From Coptis chinensis (lineage: Eukaryota; Streptophyta; Magnoliopsida; Ranunculales; Ranunculaceae), in contig CM027378.1 in assembly GCA_015680905.1 (NCBI GenBank), positions 72,011,501 to 72,075,500 of the forward strand: 64,000 nucleotides of DNA, in the 5' to 3' direction. Under the pieces are notes generated by a model that saw nothing but the letters and a program-made list of their open reading frames with translations, did no database searches and was not told the origin of the DNA. This document shows, piece after piece, positions 48,622 to 60,100 of the stretch. Position 1 is the stretch's first letter, and every line of letters starts with the position of its first letter. The translations under genes and the position numbers were made by a program.

Positions 48622-50131
48622 TGATAATGGTAAAATGAATAGTTTTACCTACGAAATAAAGCGATGAACTCTAAACGCAAGTAAAACTAAACTTAATTTT
48701 ATCATGCTATATTTATCAAAGATTCTACTCTCAAGTCTATGAGATATAGTGGAGTAGAGTGATTCGTTCCACTCTTAGTCCTTCCGCATGCTATGTTCTC
48801 AAGTGTAAGTACTCTCTACTTAAAGTCTAATGAGAGATTTACTTAAAAAGGCAACTAGACTACGATGCAACTACCCACCTAAATGCAACTAGTCGACGAT
48901 GGGAATAACTAAGGGAATGCTACGTTGATTCTATGATAAGGAGTTAGAGGGAATTGATTCCACCTTAACTTCGACTTAATCCTATTAACGACATTTAATC
49001 GTCGTAATCCGAATTGAACTGCTTCGCAGAACAATTGGTTCTTCCTAATCCCTAATTACACATGGCATTCCTACTAATTCATAACTAGCATGTGAACGAT
49101 TAAACCCATTCTCATGGTGAACTAATCATTTCTAGAGTGGAAAGGAAATTACGACGATTCTACGATATTCGGAATCAAGCTTTCATCAAGGCTTCTCAAC
49201 CCTCTCTAATGGAGGTTTAGCCGAGAATCATTACGCAATCATTTCCGATTACATTTAAACTAAACATGATATAAAGAATTGAAATTTACTTAATTAAGCA
49301 ATAATGAAATCTAATTTAACGACTCAATGAAATAAAGACAGGAATTAAAATTAGATCTAGGAATGGAAATGACAAAATCGAAATTGATAAAAATACTACT
49401 TTATTAATCTAATCAAAATGAAGAACAAGATTCAAAGGTTTAATCTAATATAATAATTGAAATGGAACTAAACTTAATTAATCTACATGAAAAAACTAGA
49501 TCTATAATTCATTAATGGAGGCTACTAATCTAATCTATTTCTAGGTCTAACTATCTACCATTAACAAAGAGCTAAGCTTTTGTTTTTATACAGTCAGATC
49601 CAAAAATCGTGCATGGGCTTGGAGCCATGTTTTGGGCCAGAGAATCGGGCCCAAACCCAATTCTTTTCAAATCAAAAAAGCCTCTCCACAAATGCAGTTG
49701 GCTTCCACAAACTTTTCGTCCACTTCTGCTCCTCTGATTGGGTCAAGGCTTAGACCATTGGAAAGCTCTTTCCAAGCAGGTCGTTTTTCCATAAGGTAGG
49801 CCCCATTCCGAGGTCTAAGTCCAAAGATATGTCCTTCGGAAGTTCTGCTGACTTTGTGTGCTGTTTCGACCCGCGTCGACTTTTCAGCTTTTGACCGGGC
49901 TTTTAGAAAGGCTTTGTCTTCTCGAAACTTGGCCTTTAATCACGGAACTCCTTAGTAACCGACCTTTGCTCCTTTATCTCGCTAAAGTGGCACATTTCTG
50001 CACATAATGGACTTTGAAGCCTGAAATGCATAAAAACACGTGATCAGTGTTAACTTTTAATTATTACTCACATAATTGGTCTAAAAGTATGACTGTTAAA
50101 GGGTTAAAACTACAGTTTTGGGCTCTTATCA
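48622..50131 (-). repeat. N1 5' LTR, outer-right end of N block
   Basis: 1510 bp, left end TGATAATGGTAAAATG, right end CTCTTATCA, followed by the target duplication GTTTA at 50132-50136. A TATA box (TATAAAAA, minus) is at 49590-49583. It is the LTR that would drive the fullest N copy leftward. Confidence 0.92.
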
Positions 50132-50136
50132 GTTTA

Positions 50137-51494
50137 CCACTTCTAAGAATAGTAATAGACTGGGCTTGCTCCTGGTGGTGCTCTTGGCTCAAGTTAGAGC
50201 CTATTTCATACTGTCCCTTTGGATTAGCCACTGGTTGACTAGGAAACCTACCCTTGTCCCTTTCATTCAAAGTTTTAGCAATTTGACCTATGGTGACTTC
50301 AATCTTCCTAATGGCTTGAGCATTATCTTGAGTAGCAGTTTGACTAGCTTGCATAAACTGTTGGGTTGTTTCCTGGAATTTCATGGTGTTTTGTGATAAT
50401 TGAGTAATGACTTCTTCTATAGGTGAAAGTTTAGGTGGTTGAGGTGCATACTGTAGTACTGGGTTTGAGTTACCCACGGGGCCTCCCTGATGTATACCCT
50501 TAGACCAAGACAAATTGAGGTGGTTACACCACCCTGGGTTATACGTGTTAGAAAAAGGATTATTGCCTGGTTTTTTGTATGAATTAAAAGCATTGACTTG
50601 TACAGTTATGTCAGGGCAATTATCTATAACGTGATCAAGACTATCACACAAAACACAACCAGGGGCCTCGATATTGTTAACCGAGGCTGGAGACTTTGTC
50701 TCTTTTTCTAGCTCGAGGACTTCAACTCTTCTAATTAAAGCGGCCATCCTAGCGTTCGTGTCAAATTCCTTATCAACGTGGAACAAACCATTCTGTGTAG
50801 TACTACTAGCCACCTTCTTAGGCTCACGGCTAGTTTCCCATTGCTGGACCTTTTCAGAGACTTCTTCTAAAAAGGTCCATGCTTCATCTACAGTCTTATC
50901 ACAGAAATCTCCAGTACTCATGGTCTCAATCATAGCCTTATAATTAAAATCAAGACCCTCATAGAGAATCTGGACTATCCTACCTTTCTCTAGGCCATTG
51001 TTAGGACACTGCAAGCGCATGTCCTTAAATCTCTCCATACACTTCCATAATGACTCTCCATCATTTTGGCAAAACGATGATAGACTTTTTCTAAAAGCAG
51101 TCGCCTTATGATTAGGGAAAAAGTTTTTTAAAAACACAACGCATAACTTTTCCCAACCCGTTATGGAATTCGATGGAAGAGTGTGAAACCAACTCTTCGC
51201 TTTCTCCTTAAGAGAAAATAGGAATAGTTTCAACTTTATAGCCTCATCGCTAAACTATTGAAGTTTAACAGTCCCACAAATATCTTCAAATTCCCTTACA
51301 TGAAGATATGGATCTTCCTCATCAGTCCCCCTAAACTTAGGAAGTAGCCCAAGCAGATTGGGCTTTAACTCAAAGTCATTAGCATTGGTCGGCGGGGGAA
51401 CGATGCAAGACGGTCGAGTCATCCTAGTAGGATATATGAATTCCTTAATGGACCTAGGTACTTGGGCAACAACGTCATTATTATTGTCAGCCAT
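50137..51494 (-). pseudogene. E1 Gag, N-terminal and central parts, fossil
   Basis: It starts MADNNNDVVAQVP. The retrotransposon gag domain is clear (KLFLFSLKEKAKSWFHTLP, LCVVFLKNFFPNHKATAFRK, ESLWKCMERFKDM), then GLDFNYKAMIETMSTGDF, a coiled RRVEVLELEKE stretch, and one CCHC knuckle CVLCDSLDHVIDNC (spacing 2-4-4), followed by a Gln/Asn-rich tail. It would form the particle shell. The N block separates it from the rest at 11542-11882. About one break besides that insertion. Confidence 0.9.
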
Positions 51495-52257
51495 GTCAGC
51501 AAAAATTGGTGTATTGCCGACAAAGGTTATGGATATCTCTAACTCGGCAAGATTTCTAATCTTCCTATGGAGTGTCCGTTCAATTTTTGAATCAAATGGT
51601 GGAGTGTCCGTTCAATTTCTGAATCAAATGGTGCTAACTATGGATTATCGGATCGAGTCTCAATCATAAACCACTTCTAAAACTTAACACTCTAATAAAT
51701 GATACAAATGATGCTCACACAAACAATACCAAACAAATATTTCAACCCAGATTGAATTTTAAATATTGTTTAATATATTTGCTCCTAAACCCAAATAATA
51801 CGATTCCCAGTTCTTGTGCAAAAGCACCGTCACTCGATCCACGTGTAAAAAGGGCTTTCCTAGTGAGCGGGCTAAAACATGTCCTAATGCAAGATGTCTA
51901 AGGCTGGTCAATGTGATTTAACCTTCCTAAATGCAAGAAACAATAAAACAAACAAAACACATGAAACAAATAAAATTCAACCCCACAAAGGAAAGAGACG
52001 TACCTCCGGTGTGAGCCTTCGAGGGCTACTTGCGACGCCGGGTGACGACAAGCAAGCAACTTCACAAAGTCCACAACAAAATCATGACTATCAACCTTGT
52101 AAGAAGAAATCTTTGCTTACTGCCTGTGAAAATCAAAATTAGACACGAAAACTAAGAAATAATAAAACTACGACTAAATTTAAACTACGAATCACGAAAA
52201 ATAAAACTTTAAAACTCAATTGTACCACTGCAATCCCCTCAAGCGGCGACAAAAACT
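51495..52257 (-). other. E1 leader and primer site
   Basis: No gene seen. The primer-site candidate on the minus strand is TGTCGCCGCTTGAGGGGA (52251-52234), six bases inside the LTR. It matches the complement of a canonical tRNA-Asp 3' end at about 13 of 18 positions, so it is a tRNA-Asp-like but imperfect site. A 32-base direct duplication lies at 51569-51632. Confidence 0.65.
51569..51632. repeat. 32-base tandem duplication in E1 leader
   Basis: GGAGTGTCCGTTCAATTT... occurs twice head to tail (51569-51600 and 51601-51632) with one difference. It lies just before the Gag start. Confidence 0.9.
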
Positions 52258-53985
52258 TGATAGGAAATTAGTCGGTCTAATTAAATAGACTAATCTAACC
52301 CTAGTTAAATCGCAAGCGCACAGCTATCGTTGAAAATAGTTGTGGCAAACGGGTCGATCCCACAGGGATTGCTATTTAGGGACAATTTAATACTAAAATA
52401 TTACCTAACCTAATTCGACAATGTTGTTTTATAGAAATTTGGAATTGCTATTAACTAAAGCTAATTATTTTAACTACGTTTACAAAAATAATAAATTAAA
52501 CAATTGAAATTAAACGAACGATTGGAGAGAAATACTAGGACTTTAGATTCCGCCACTAAACCTTTTAGTAAATATTTTAAAATTAGGTTTCAATGTTTCA
52601 TTTTAATACGAGAAACATCCGAATGAGAATTCAGTGTTTCTCGGGATTTTATCGTGACAATACTATTTTTACATAAAAGCATCTTTCAAAATTCAGCACT
52701 AAAGATTAAACGTAAAAGATTACTCGTCTTTTTATAACACAAATAATATCTAAATTTAATATTTGCAATTAAATCAAGCTTTGATCAATAATAGTATATA
52801 TTCAAACGACTAAGGATGCATGACATACAAAGTGAAAGAATAAACTACTATCAATCGTGAATATATTGAACGAAGATTAATCAGTTAATATCTAAGTGAA
52901 ATCATCAAAACCCAAACTCAAAATAATAACATCAAGGCTAGGGCTTCATCTTAGCCCTAGCTAATAGTTTAGCTGCACATAATAATCGAATTGAAAATAA
53001 AGTAAGGTGAGGAAAAACTCATCTCGACAGCAAGTTCCGCTTCGCCTTACTTCTTCTCCCTCCAATTCTCGCTCTTCAGCTCTCGGTTCTTCGGTGTTCT
53101 ATTCTGTCTTCTGGATATTTTGGAGCGCCCCCTTCTCTTTGTTTCCCCTTGTATATATAGAGGTTTGGTTAGGGCAGTGTTTGATTAGAATTGGAATTGT
53201 CTAATTCGGTGGCGAGAGATTCGTGATTGGATCAGTTTGAGTGGAAGTCGGTCTTTTGTTTCCTGTTGGGTTTTAGTGCAATCGAGAATATAGAGTGTTG
53301 ATCAAGTGAAAGTGGACGTATGGAAGAATGGTAGGATGTGTAGTGCTCGATTGGTTCGGGGTTCGATCGAATAAGTCGGGATTTAAGGGATGGGTTTTTC
53401 TATTTGTGCGAATTGGAGATGGAGAATCGAAGGTGGTGATCAGGTGGTGCGGGGATAGAAATGGATGGTAGCATGCGTAGCTTGGTTAGCTTGGATGTTT
53501 GGTTATTATCGCCGGAAAAGAAGGATGGGTTTTCTGTTCGTGAGAAATGGAGAAGGAAACTAATGTTTGGATATGGTGCTTCTCGGGTGGACAGGAAATG
53601 GTGTGGCCATTAGTTAGTTGTGTGGGCTTTGATGTTTGGTTATGGGCTAGTCTAATTAGATGAACATAGGTGGTCTGGTCTTCAGCACATGGGCTTAAAC
53701 TCAACTCCCGCTGGTTACGTGCCCACTTAAGTTCATGGTCCTTTTGCTTTTCATTCTTTTATTTCGGCCCATCCAAATAATTACCCAATTCTCCGATGCT
53801 CTTTCGGGTACCAACTAAAATCACGCACTGATATCTCAATTCTTTCCAATATCGACATAATTAATCAAGTTACTCTAATTCCTGCAATATCACTGAAAAT
53901 ATGCTAACTTAATCAACTGAATAAAATAAACGGACTAACTAATATAAAATTGGGCGTAAATAATGTAACATTTATGTGCTTATCA
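52258..53985 (-). repeat. E1 5' LTR
   Basis: 1728 bp, the same length as 3722-5449, followed by the second CCAGC (53986-53990). TATA run at 53152-53159 (minus) as the promoter of E1. Confidence 0.93.
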
Positions 53986-54032
53986 CCAGCCTCTCCTTAA
54001 GAGCAATAATGGTCGGAAACAGGTGAATTTGT

Positions 54033-55154
54033 GTGGAGAAAAATTTTGGAAATTTATTCGAAAATGGGATGTTTGCTCCATTCTTCGATAATGAAATTCA
54101 CTTTAGAGGATGGGAGTACTTGGTATATGCTAATGGCGGGATTTATTCTAAGGATTTGGTGATGAAATTTTATGAGAATGGGAGCTTTAATGGTGACCAT
54201 TTTTGGGTTATCGTCGAGGGTGTGAGCCATGAAGTCACACCCGTTTTGATCTCTGGGATCACGGGCATTCCTCTGGTCGACCACGTGCTGACTCAGCAGC
54301 AGTCCGTGTACCCACGGACTTATGACCTAATGCTCGACACGCTAATCGAGGGCGAGTACAACACAGATGGGAAATGCACGTATCAGCGCTCGGTGTGACG
54401 GAACCAGCTAGCTGTGACTCAATGGTTGGGACTGAACGTCATTGACACCTCGAAGCCCTCGGACATTAACAAGACCTTCCTCTACCTTCTCTGGATCCTC
54501 CAGGAGCGCAAGGGTAACTTCTGCATAGTTACCTTTCTTTTTGATATTATTACCCATGCCACTCTTAGGTCAGCCCCTCTTGCCATTCTTGTAATGCAAG
54601 TTATGATTAATTTGGGTTTTCTGTCTGCCACCCCGCTACTCCCTATACCACTATATGAGAATGCGCTTGTCTTCAAGAAATGCATACTGACCCCTTGGGA
54701 ACCTACAACACCAATGGCTGCTGAGCACGCTAACGCAGGCCCATCTCACCCACCCTACTTTGATGAGACTGCTATGAGTAAGATGAGTCACCCTATGGAT
54801 GCCTTATGTGCTATGAACAGTGGCATGAGAGACATGTACACTCGCCAGGTATCGATGAAACATGCCTTGGGCGAGTTAAGGACAGATATGACCACTCGCC
54901 ATGGGGCGCTGACAGACAGCATGGGCTAATTTCAGCAGGAAATGCGACCTTCGATGAATACGTTTCAGGACCAAATGACTACTCACCAGAACAAGTTCCA
55001 GCGAATGTTCATGGCAAACCAGCATCAGTTTCAGGCTCATGTGTTGGATAATCTGGGTGATATCCAGGAGCAGTTAGCCTCCACAGGAGCTTGTCATGCA
55101 CGACGTCGCAGAACTCCTGGTTCTTCTTCTACAGCCCCCGAAGATTCTCATTAG
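54033..55154 (+). pseudogene. H ORF2a, fossil
   Basis: A member of the putative plant transposon protein type. It begins FGNLFENGMFAPFFDNEIHF; then GVSHEVTPVLISGITGIPLV (the GIP site of the domain), QLAVTQWLGLNVIDTSKPSD, LYLLWILQERKGNFCIVTF and APLAILVMQVMINL. A Gln/His-rich, probably helical tail follows, ending in RRRRTPGSSS. It lies just downstream of the E1 insertion and is similar to N ORF2a. Its function is unknown. Broken, with about two breaks. Confidence 0.75.
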
Positions 55155-55534
55155 ATAGTTTATTTTCACCGTTCTTGTATATTAATTATGTCGGATATTT
55201 TATTTACGTGTTTGCATTTTTATTTTCGAACTTAGGATGTCTGTCAATTCCTACATTCTCCAAAATTTCTGCCTTGTTAAATAGTATATTAGTTATCTCC
55301 AAATTATATTATATAGGTAGAAACATATATAATAATATTAGTAATAAAAATATATATAGATATATAAAAATACATACATATATTTTTAAGGTCACAATTA
55401 ACAGCAAAATTTTACTGTAAACCATTGTTTTGCAAAACGGTTAGAAAACGGTCATAAAAACGCACAAAAAACAGTCAGAAAACGGTCATGAAATCGCATC
55501 TAAAAAACGGTCAGAAAACGGCTCAATTTTCTTC

Positions 55535-55542
55535 TATAAATA
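55535..55542 (+). promoter_or_regulatory. TATA box, likely internal promoter in H
   Basis: TATAAATA about 105 bases before the small ATG ORF at 55640, preceded by ACGGTCA repeats and followed by a CT/CA-rich leader. The placement looks like a Pol II promoter; this is inference from sequence only. Confidence 0.5.
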
Positions 55543-55639
55543 AGTTCAACACATTCTTCACATTTCACTCCTTTCATCTTCTCCCCTCTCCATTTCCTAT
55601 TCTAAAAATCATTTTTTGATCGCTCCAAGTTTCAAGATT

Positions 55640-55759
55640 ATGGATGCACTAGAAAAGTTTGAGCAGCAGCAGATTGAATATGCTACTCAAGTCTTCATGC
55701 TCGGTTGTTTTATTATAGTAATGTTGTTAATGTGGCATATAATTCTATCTAATATTTAG
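55640..55759 (+). CDS. Small ORF, 39 residues with one hydrophobic segment (in fossil H)
   Basis: It starts MDALEKFEQQQIEYATQ, followed by a hydrophobic stretch (VFMLGCFIIVMLLMWHIIL) long enough to span a membrane, then SNI. An internal TATA box lies about 105 bases upstream. It lies between the two ORF2a copies of H. I do not recognise it; small size means it may be chance. If real it would be a tail-anchored membrane peptide. Confidence 0.35.
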   Translation: MDALEKFEQQQIEYATQVFMLGCFIIVMLLMWHIILSNI

Positions 55760-56113
55760 GTTTGTATTTTATTTCACGTATCATTATGATGTGTTTCCAC
55801 TCCTCTGTACGTTCATACATCTTATTGTAATATTATATTTACATCTTCCTTTGCCTTCTACTTACGCTATTTGTTTACGTAAAAAAAATAAATAAAAATA
55901 GGCACTCCTTGTAGTCACATGCCCCATTCTTCTCATCCACACTACATCTTTTGCGCCATATTTTAGAAAATACACGTGGTCTAACTACCCTGTGACACCT
56001 CGATCCGTATTTTCTACATCTTCGGATTGGTGCCTATTTATAACAAGGATAGACACCCCTAAATACCAACTTCCCTTTTTCCACTAAAAATTTTCTTTAC
56101 CACTCCATCTTTA

Positions 56114-57176
56114 ATGGCCCTCACTCGAATTTTCATGCCCGAGCAAAATTTTATAGAAAATTTCCAAAACGGTCATTTTCATCCATTTTTTGACACAAAA
56201 ATTTTACGTCAAGGATGGTACCCTCTTTTACATCATAAGCAGGCATTTTTTTTCCAGAAAATTGATCATGTTGTTCTATAAACATAGTTATTTCCAAAAC
56301 GGGCAATTCTTTGTCCGTGCAAACGGATGTGAGTGTGAATTGACTATGGAAATTATCTCCGAGGTACTTCAAATTCCCATTACAAACCAAGGGATACACC
56401 TTCAGGATTCACCATTCGATAATATCAGGCATTTGATGTTTGCAACTATCCTTCACGGTGAATACAACCGGAAAAACCGTGTTGTTTATCAGTGATCCTT
56501 GCAAAAGAACCAATTATCTGTGATCCAATGGCTGGCTCATAATGTGCTCGGCACGTCTAAGACTTCCGAAATAACAAAACCCCTCCTCCATCTACTATGG
56601 GTCTTGCAGACTAACTGCAATGATTTTTACATTATTAAATTTATCTGGAACGCTATCGCACGAGCCAGGAAAAAGGCAGCTCCTTTGCCTACCATTGTGA
56701 CACTTATCATGATGCATTGGGGGGCTTTCTAATACTTCTCCTAATACACCTCTCAGAACAGCTAACATTCTTACCATTCACTCAGTTTGTAGGAACGGTT
56801 TCTGGAATCTCGACGTTGCAAAGAACCATGTCAGTACAGAAACCGAAGAAGCTTATTCCGCTGACAACATCTTCACTGAAAATGCATTAAGCAATGTATT
56901 TAATCTATGGAAAGCCTTCGTTTAATTCAACAAGGACTGATGACATTATACAAACGTCAGAATATTATCATCACCAGTCTCCTTTAATTTCACAACCTGT
57001 GGACAATACAGGAAGAGGAGCAAGCACAATTCTTGCACAGTCACAACCTGTTCTCGGCAAATCACACTCTCATAATGGAGAACCACGCCAAGATTTACCA
57101 GACACAGAGTGAAATTATGCAACGAGTTGTTGCCAGGATTGACGGCATCGAAGATCTTATAAATGGATTCCTTTAA
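56114..57176 (+). pseudogene. H second ORF2a paralogue, fossil
   Basis: It starts MALTRIFMPEQNFIENFQNG. The domain path is the same as in the ORF at 54033: FFVRANGCECELTMEIISEV, LQIPIT (the GIP-like site), QLSVIQWLAHNVLGTSKTSE, LHLLWVLQTNCNDFYIIKF, APLPTIVTLIMMHWGAF. The two are clearly related but well diverged, so H carries an old duplication of this ORF. Broken, with about three breaks. Confidence 0.72.
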
Positions 57177-57379
57177 CAAAAGGATCCTCGCCGTTACTTG
57201 GGCCCATGACATAATTTAAATTTTGCAATTTTATGTTCTTTGTCATTTTCTTTTTAGTTTTTTTAAATATAGTGTAATTTCCCTATGGTAATTTGTTTTT
57301 ACTTAATTATTCTCATCATATTCTAATATTTTTTTATCTTTGTCTAACAGGTAGCATCTTTTTTCACACATCTTCTACA

Positions 57380-58345
57380 ATGGAAGCTCCAAAGATTATT
57401 CTAGAACAATCTTTCCATTCGTTGTTGAATTCTCCTGCATATGGACATCTTTTCAGGGACTACATCACTCGAGTCAGTTGGAACTCCATTATTCTATACC
57501 TGGAGCAGACATACTCCCCAGACTTGGCAACTTATTTTTACGATCATATGGAAGATCTACCTGCTGTACAGGGTTTCCCTTTGAACGGATTTACAATCCG
57601 TATTGGTAACACCCGACACTCTTTTTACGAGCCAACAGTTGTTAAGGCTCTAGACCTTCCTCCTTTTCAGCCAGACATACCCATCTAATACATGGTAGAA
57701 AACAACTTTAACGACTATTCTTGGGAAAAATTTGCTGCCCGTTATAGCGATGGCCTTGCCCAGGTCAGTGAACTTGTCGTAGCTGGCCGATGGCCAGACT
57801 TTACTATTCCACTTGCCAGTATGACCATGAATGTTGGAACTACCATGTTATTTATTCTTCTGAACATCATGGGGGATTGGCATTTTTTCACTACATCAAA
57901 GTCAACTTGTAAGACGTTCCATGCACTAGCCCAGCAACATACCGCCTTCGACATCACAGACCTAGTAATTAAGAACCTAAAGAGGGCTCGGTCTTTTCGG
58001 CAGCAATATATCACTTTGTCAGTCACAGCATGCAGGATAGTGAGGACGTACTTTCCACAGTTTGCGGCCACTTTTCAAGACTGGGTTAAGGTCGACTCTA
58101 TGTGTCCAACCAACAAGATCATTCGTTCTTTGAGATTTTGGACATGGCGACGCCCTGCAAGGTATCTAAAGAAAGTGCGTTCCTTCCCTAATGATGATAA
58201 AATGATAGCTCATCTGGACACTGCAAAGAAGAGGAAGTGGGGAGAAGTCTGGAAAGCTATGATAGATTGGTGTGACGCAAAGGAATGACATTTCTACACG
58301 GACGAAGCAAGGATGGACTATCCCCCAGTTCTTGGTTGGGGCAAT
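57380..58345 (+). pseudogene. H ORF2b, fossil
   Basis: It starts MEAPKIILEQSFHSLLNSP, parallel to MTSQTLIPEQSFEDLFQST in N ORF2b. Shared path: YGHLFRDYITRVSWNSIILY, SPDLATYFYDH, ALDLPPFQP, SMTMNVGTTMLFILLNIMGDW, RQQYITLSVTACRIV, WGEVWKAM. So H and N share this cistron and its position before the 3' region. Broken, with about two breaks. Confidence 0.77.
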
Positions 58346-60100
58346 GTGAGTTGATGCATGTACATATTTGTTTTACATTTTGATGTGAGATAAATAAATA
58401 ACCTAACAGTGTGCCAATCTAACAGTGTTCTTTCACTTTTATGATGTATAATATATAGTGTGTTACAATAAATTTCTGTAGAAGATGTCAACTATATTTT
58501 TGCTCAAGCCTCTCAGGTATACTCTTTCTTCCTCTTAACACTTTGAGGACACAGTGTCCGACTATTTGGGGGTGATGAGAACCTTTCACAAAAATTAAGC
58601 ATGCATAGTTGTATATAGTTTACTTTATGTCTAAATAAACGTACTTAGTGACAAATTCTCGTTTCCTTTTATATGATGAAAAATATTTAGAAATCTCACC
58701 CTAGCATCAGAACTAGGACTTGTTCTTAGAAACTTAATTTACTACGTATGTAACAGTTTTTACATTTTTTTCATGAGCATTCATGCACTGACTATCATTA
58801 AATGTACATAGCAGTAAGTTTCTAGAATCCACAGTTAGACAACTTAGTTTCCATATCCTGTAAGAATCTAACCAAAAAGCCTCAAAATGTGTGATATGTG
58901 AGTAATGACATAGAGGAGTAGTTTTTCCGAATAGAGAAGTTTACACGTCTACTTACTTTATCACTACCCAAATCCTAGGTGAGAATTTAGGCCTTCTTTG
59001 GATCGATATAGCCAAAAATTCACACCTGTAAAAAAAAATTACCGCTAGTCGCCCCACTGAACCATTCATTAACCCTTTCTATTTCACCAAAAATTCATTA
59101 CCAATCTATTAACCATAAATAAATAAGCCTACCTAGATGATGAGTATGAGAAATAGGATGAAGTGCTAAAAAATGAAGAGAAAAACCTTGTCACAAATCA
59201 AAATCAGTTACCTGTTTCAAAAGAAAAGAAAAAGAAAAATAGAAATATGTTTCCAAAAATCAAAAGAAATATCAAAGTTAGAATTCCCCCTAAAATCAAA
59301 TCAAAAGGGAATACAAAAGCTTGAAAAAGCCAAGTATGGAAACCAATGTTAGAAGCAGGAAAGAAAAAGGATTTCTCTAGTATAAATATCTCGAAGACCT
59401 TATTCTCTCATACTTATCAATTTTTTGAATTTTCTGTTCCATTTTCTTCTACACTACCTCCTAAACCCCGTAACACCTAATAAAGACCTTTAGCTCAATT
59501 AGGAGTAGGATAGTGTGATAATAAGTAGTAGTTGCAACTGCTCGACCTCAACTCCTCTGATTGTCATTGAGTATGTGAGGAAACGTGTGCCCACTGCACA
59601 CTGGAGATAGCAAAACTTGAGTGGAAAAATAAGAGAGAAATTGTGTTTCGACACCTGTGATAACCTACTTAAGGACGCTATCCAAAGGATCCATAAACGG
59701 CCCTGCTCGTACATTTCATTATAAGATCACTGCTTGCATGCTCATACGTAGATGTTTTGATTATTGTATATATATTAACTTGAATTTCGAAAGAATTAAA
59801 TCCTTGTTTTCCCCGCTAGTGAGATGTATAGATATCTGAGATTAATTAAGGAAACGGGCCTTTGTTACTGAGTCGTTGTATTATAAATGAAGTTTGTGAG
59901 TATCTTTTCAGGAAAACTCTCATGAGGCTATAAGTCGTCCACTAGGGAATTCTTAGTGGTTCAAGGCCTTGTTGCATACGGTCAATGCAACCACACTTGG
60001 CAAAATGAGATTTAGCTTAGGATAACACATTTTTGACCACTTATCATTTTAATGTCTCTTATTTGCTTGAGGACAAGCAAAGTGTTGCTTGGGGGTGGTG
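58346..60100 (+). other. H 3' region with two AGGA-loop hairpins and PPT
   Basis: No gene seen. ACACTTTG-AGGA-CACAGTGT (58538-58557, one mismatch in the stem) precedes TTTGGGGGTG (58565-58574). TTTGCTTG-AGGA-CAAGCAAA (60062-60081, perfect 8 bp) precedes GGGGGTGGTG directly against the LTR at 60101. The layout matches that in N elements. Confidence 0.82.

Larger units (their letters stand above)
11888..50131 (-). mobile_element. N block: 38.2-kb patchwork of one non-autonomous Ty3/Athila family
   Basis: The outer ends are N LTR ends in minus orientation, flanked by GTTTA. Inside are at least six long LTR copies (12172-13648, 24446-25963, 25964-27150, 35226-36734, 37459-38960, 48622-50131), partial LTRs, and internal segments in both orientations. 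Apart from a piece of E1 target DNA in an inverted duplication, and a tRNA copy, I see only N-family sequence. The first ~210 bases at 11888 and at 48622 look identical, which suggests a recent insertion. Internal junctions have no target duplications. The fullest copy is 37459-50131, 12.7 kb. Confidence 0.85.
3722..53985 (-). mobile_element. Element E1: Athila-lineage Ty3 retrotransposon, 50.3 kb including nested block
   Basis: Two 1728-bp LTRs, the CCAGC duplication, a primer site inside the right LTR and a polypurine tract inside the left LTR define a whole minus-strand element. The order from right to left is 5' LTR, leader, gag, [N block 11888-50131], PR, RT, RNase H, integrase, 3' region, 3' LTR. 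Without the N block it would be about 12 kb. By eye the LTRs differ at roughly 35-40 sites, mostly C/T changes, with equal length. That is about 2%, or about one to two million years on commonly used plant LTR rates. Gag-pol is broken, with about six breaks besides the insertion. Confidence 0.92.
55155..56113 (+). other. H inter-ORF region with ACGGTCA repeats
   Basis: AT-rich, about 950 bases. It holds degenerate repeats of AAACGGTCA(G/T)AAAAC (55434-55525) directly before a TATA box (55535-55542), a CT-rich start-like stretch and a small ORF (55640-55759), then more AT-rich sequence to the next ORF at 56114. No other gene seen. Confidence 0.6.

Noticed and set aside
11888-50131. CRISPR-like or operon-like array from the regular repeats
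   Set aside because: The repeats are LTRs and retroelement modules in a plant genome; no spacer-repeat structure.
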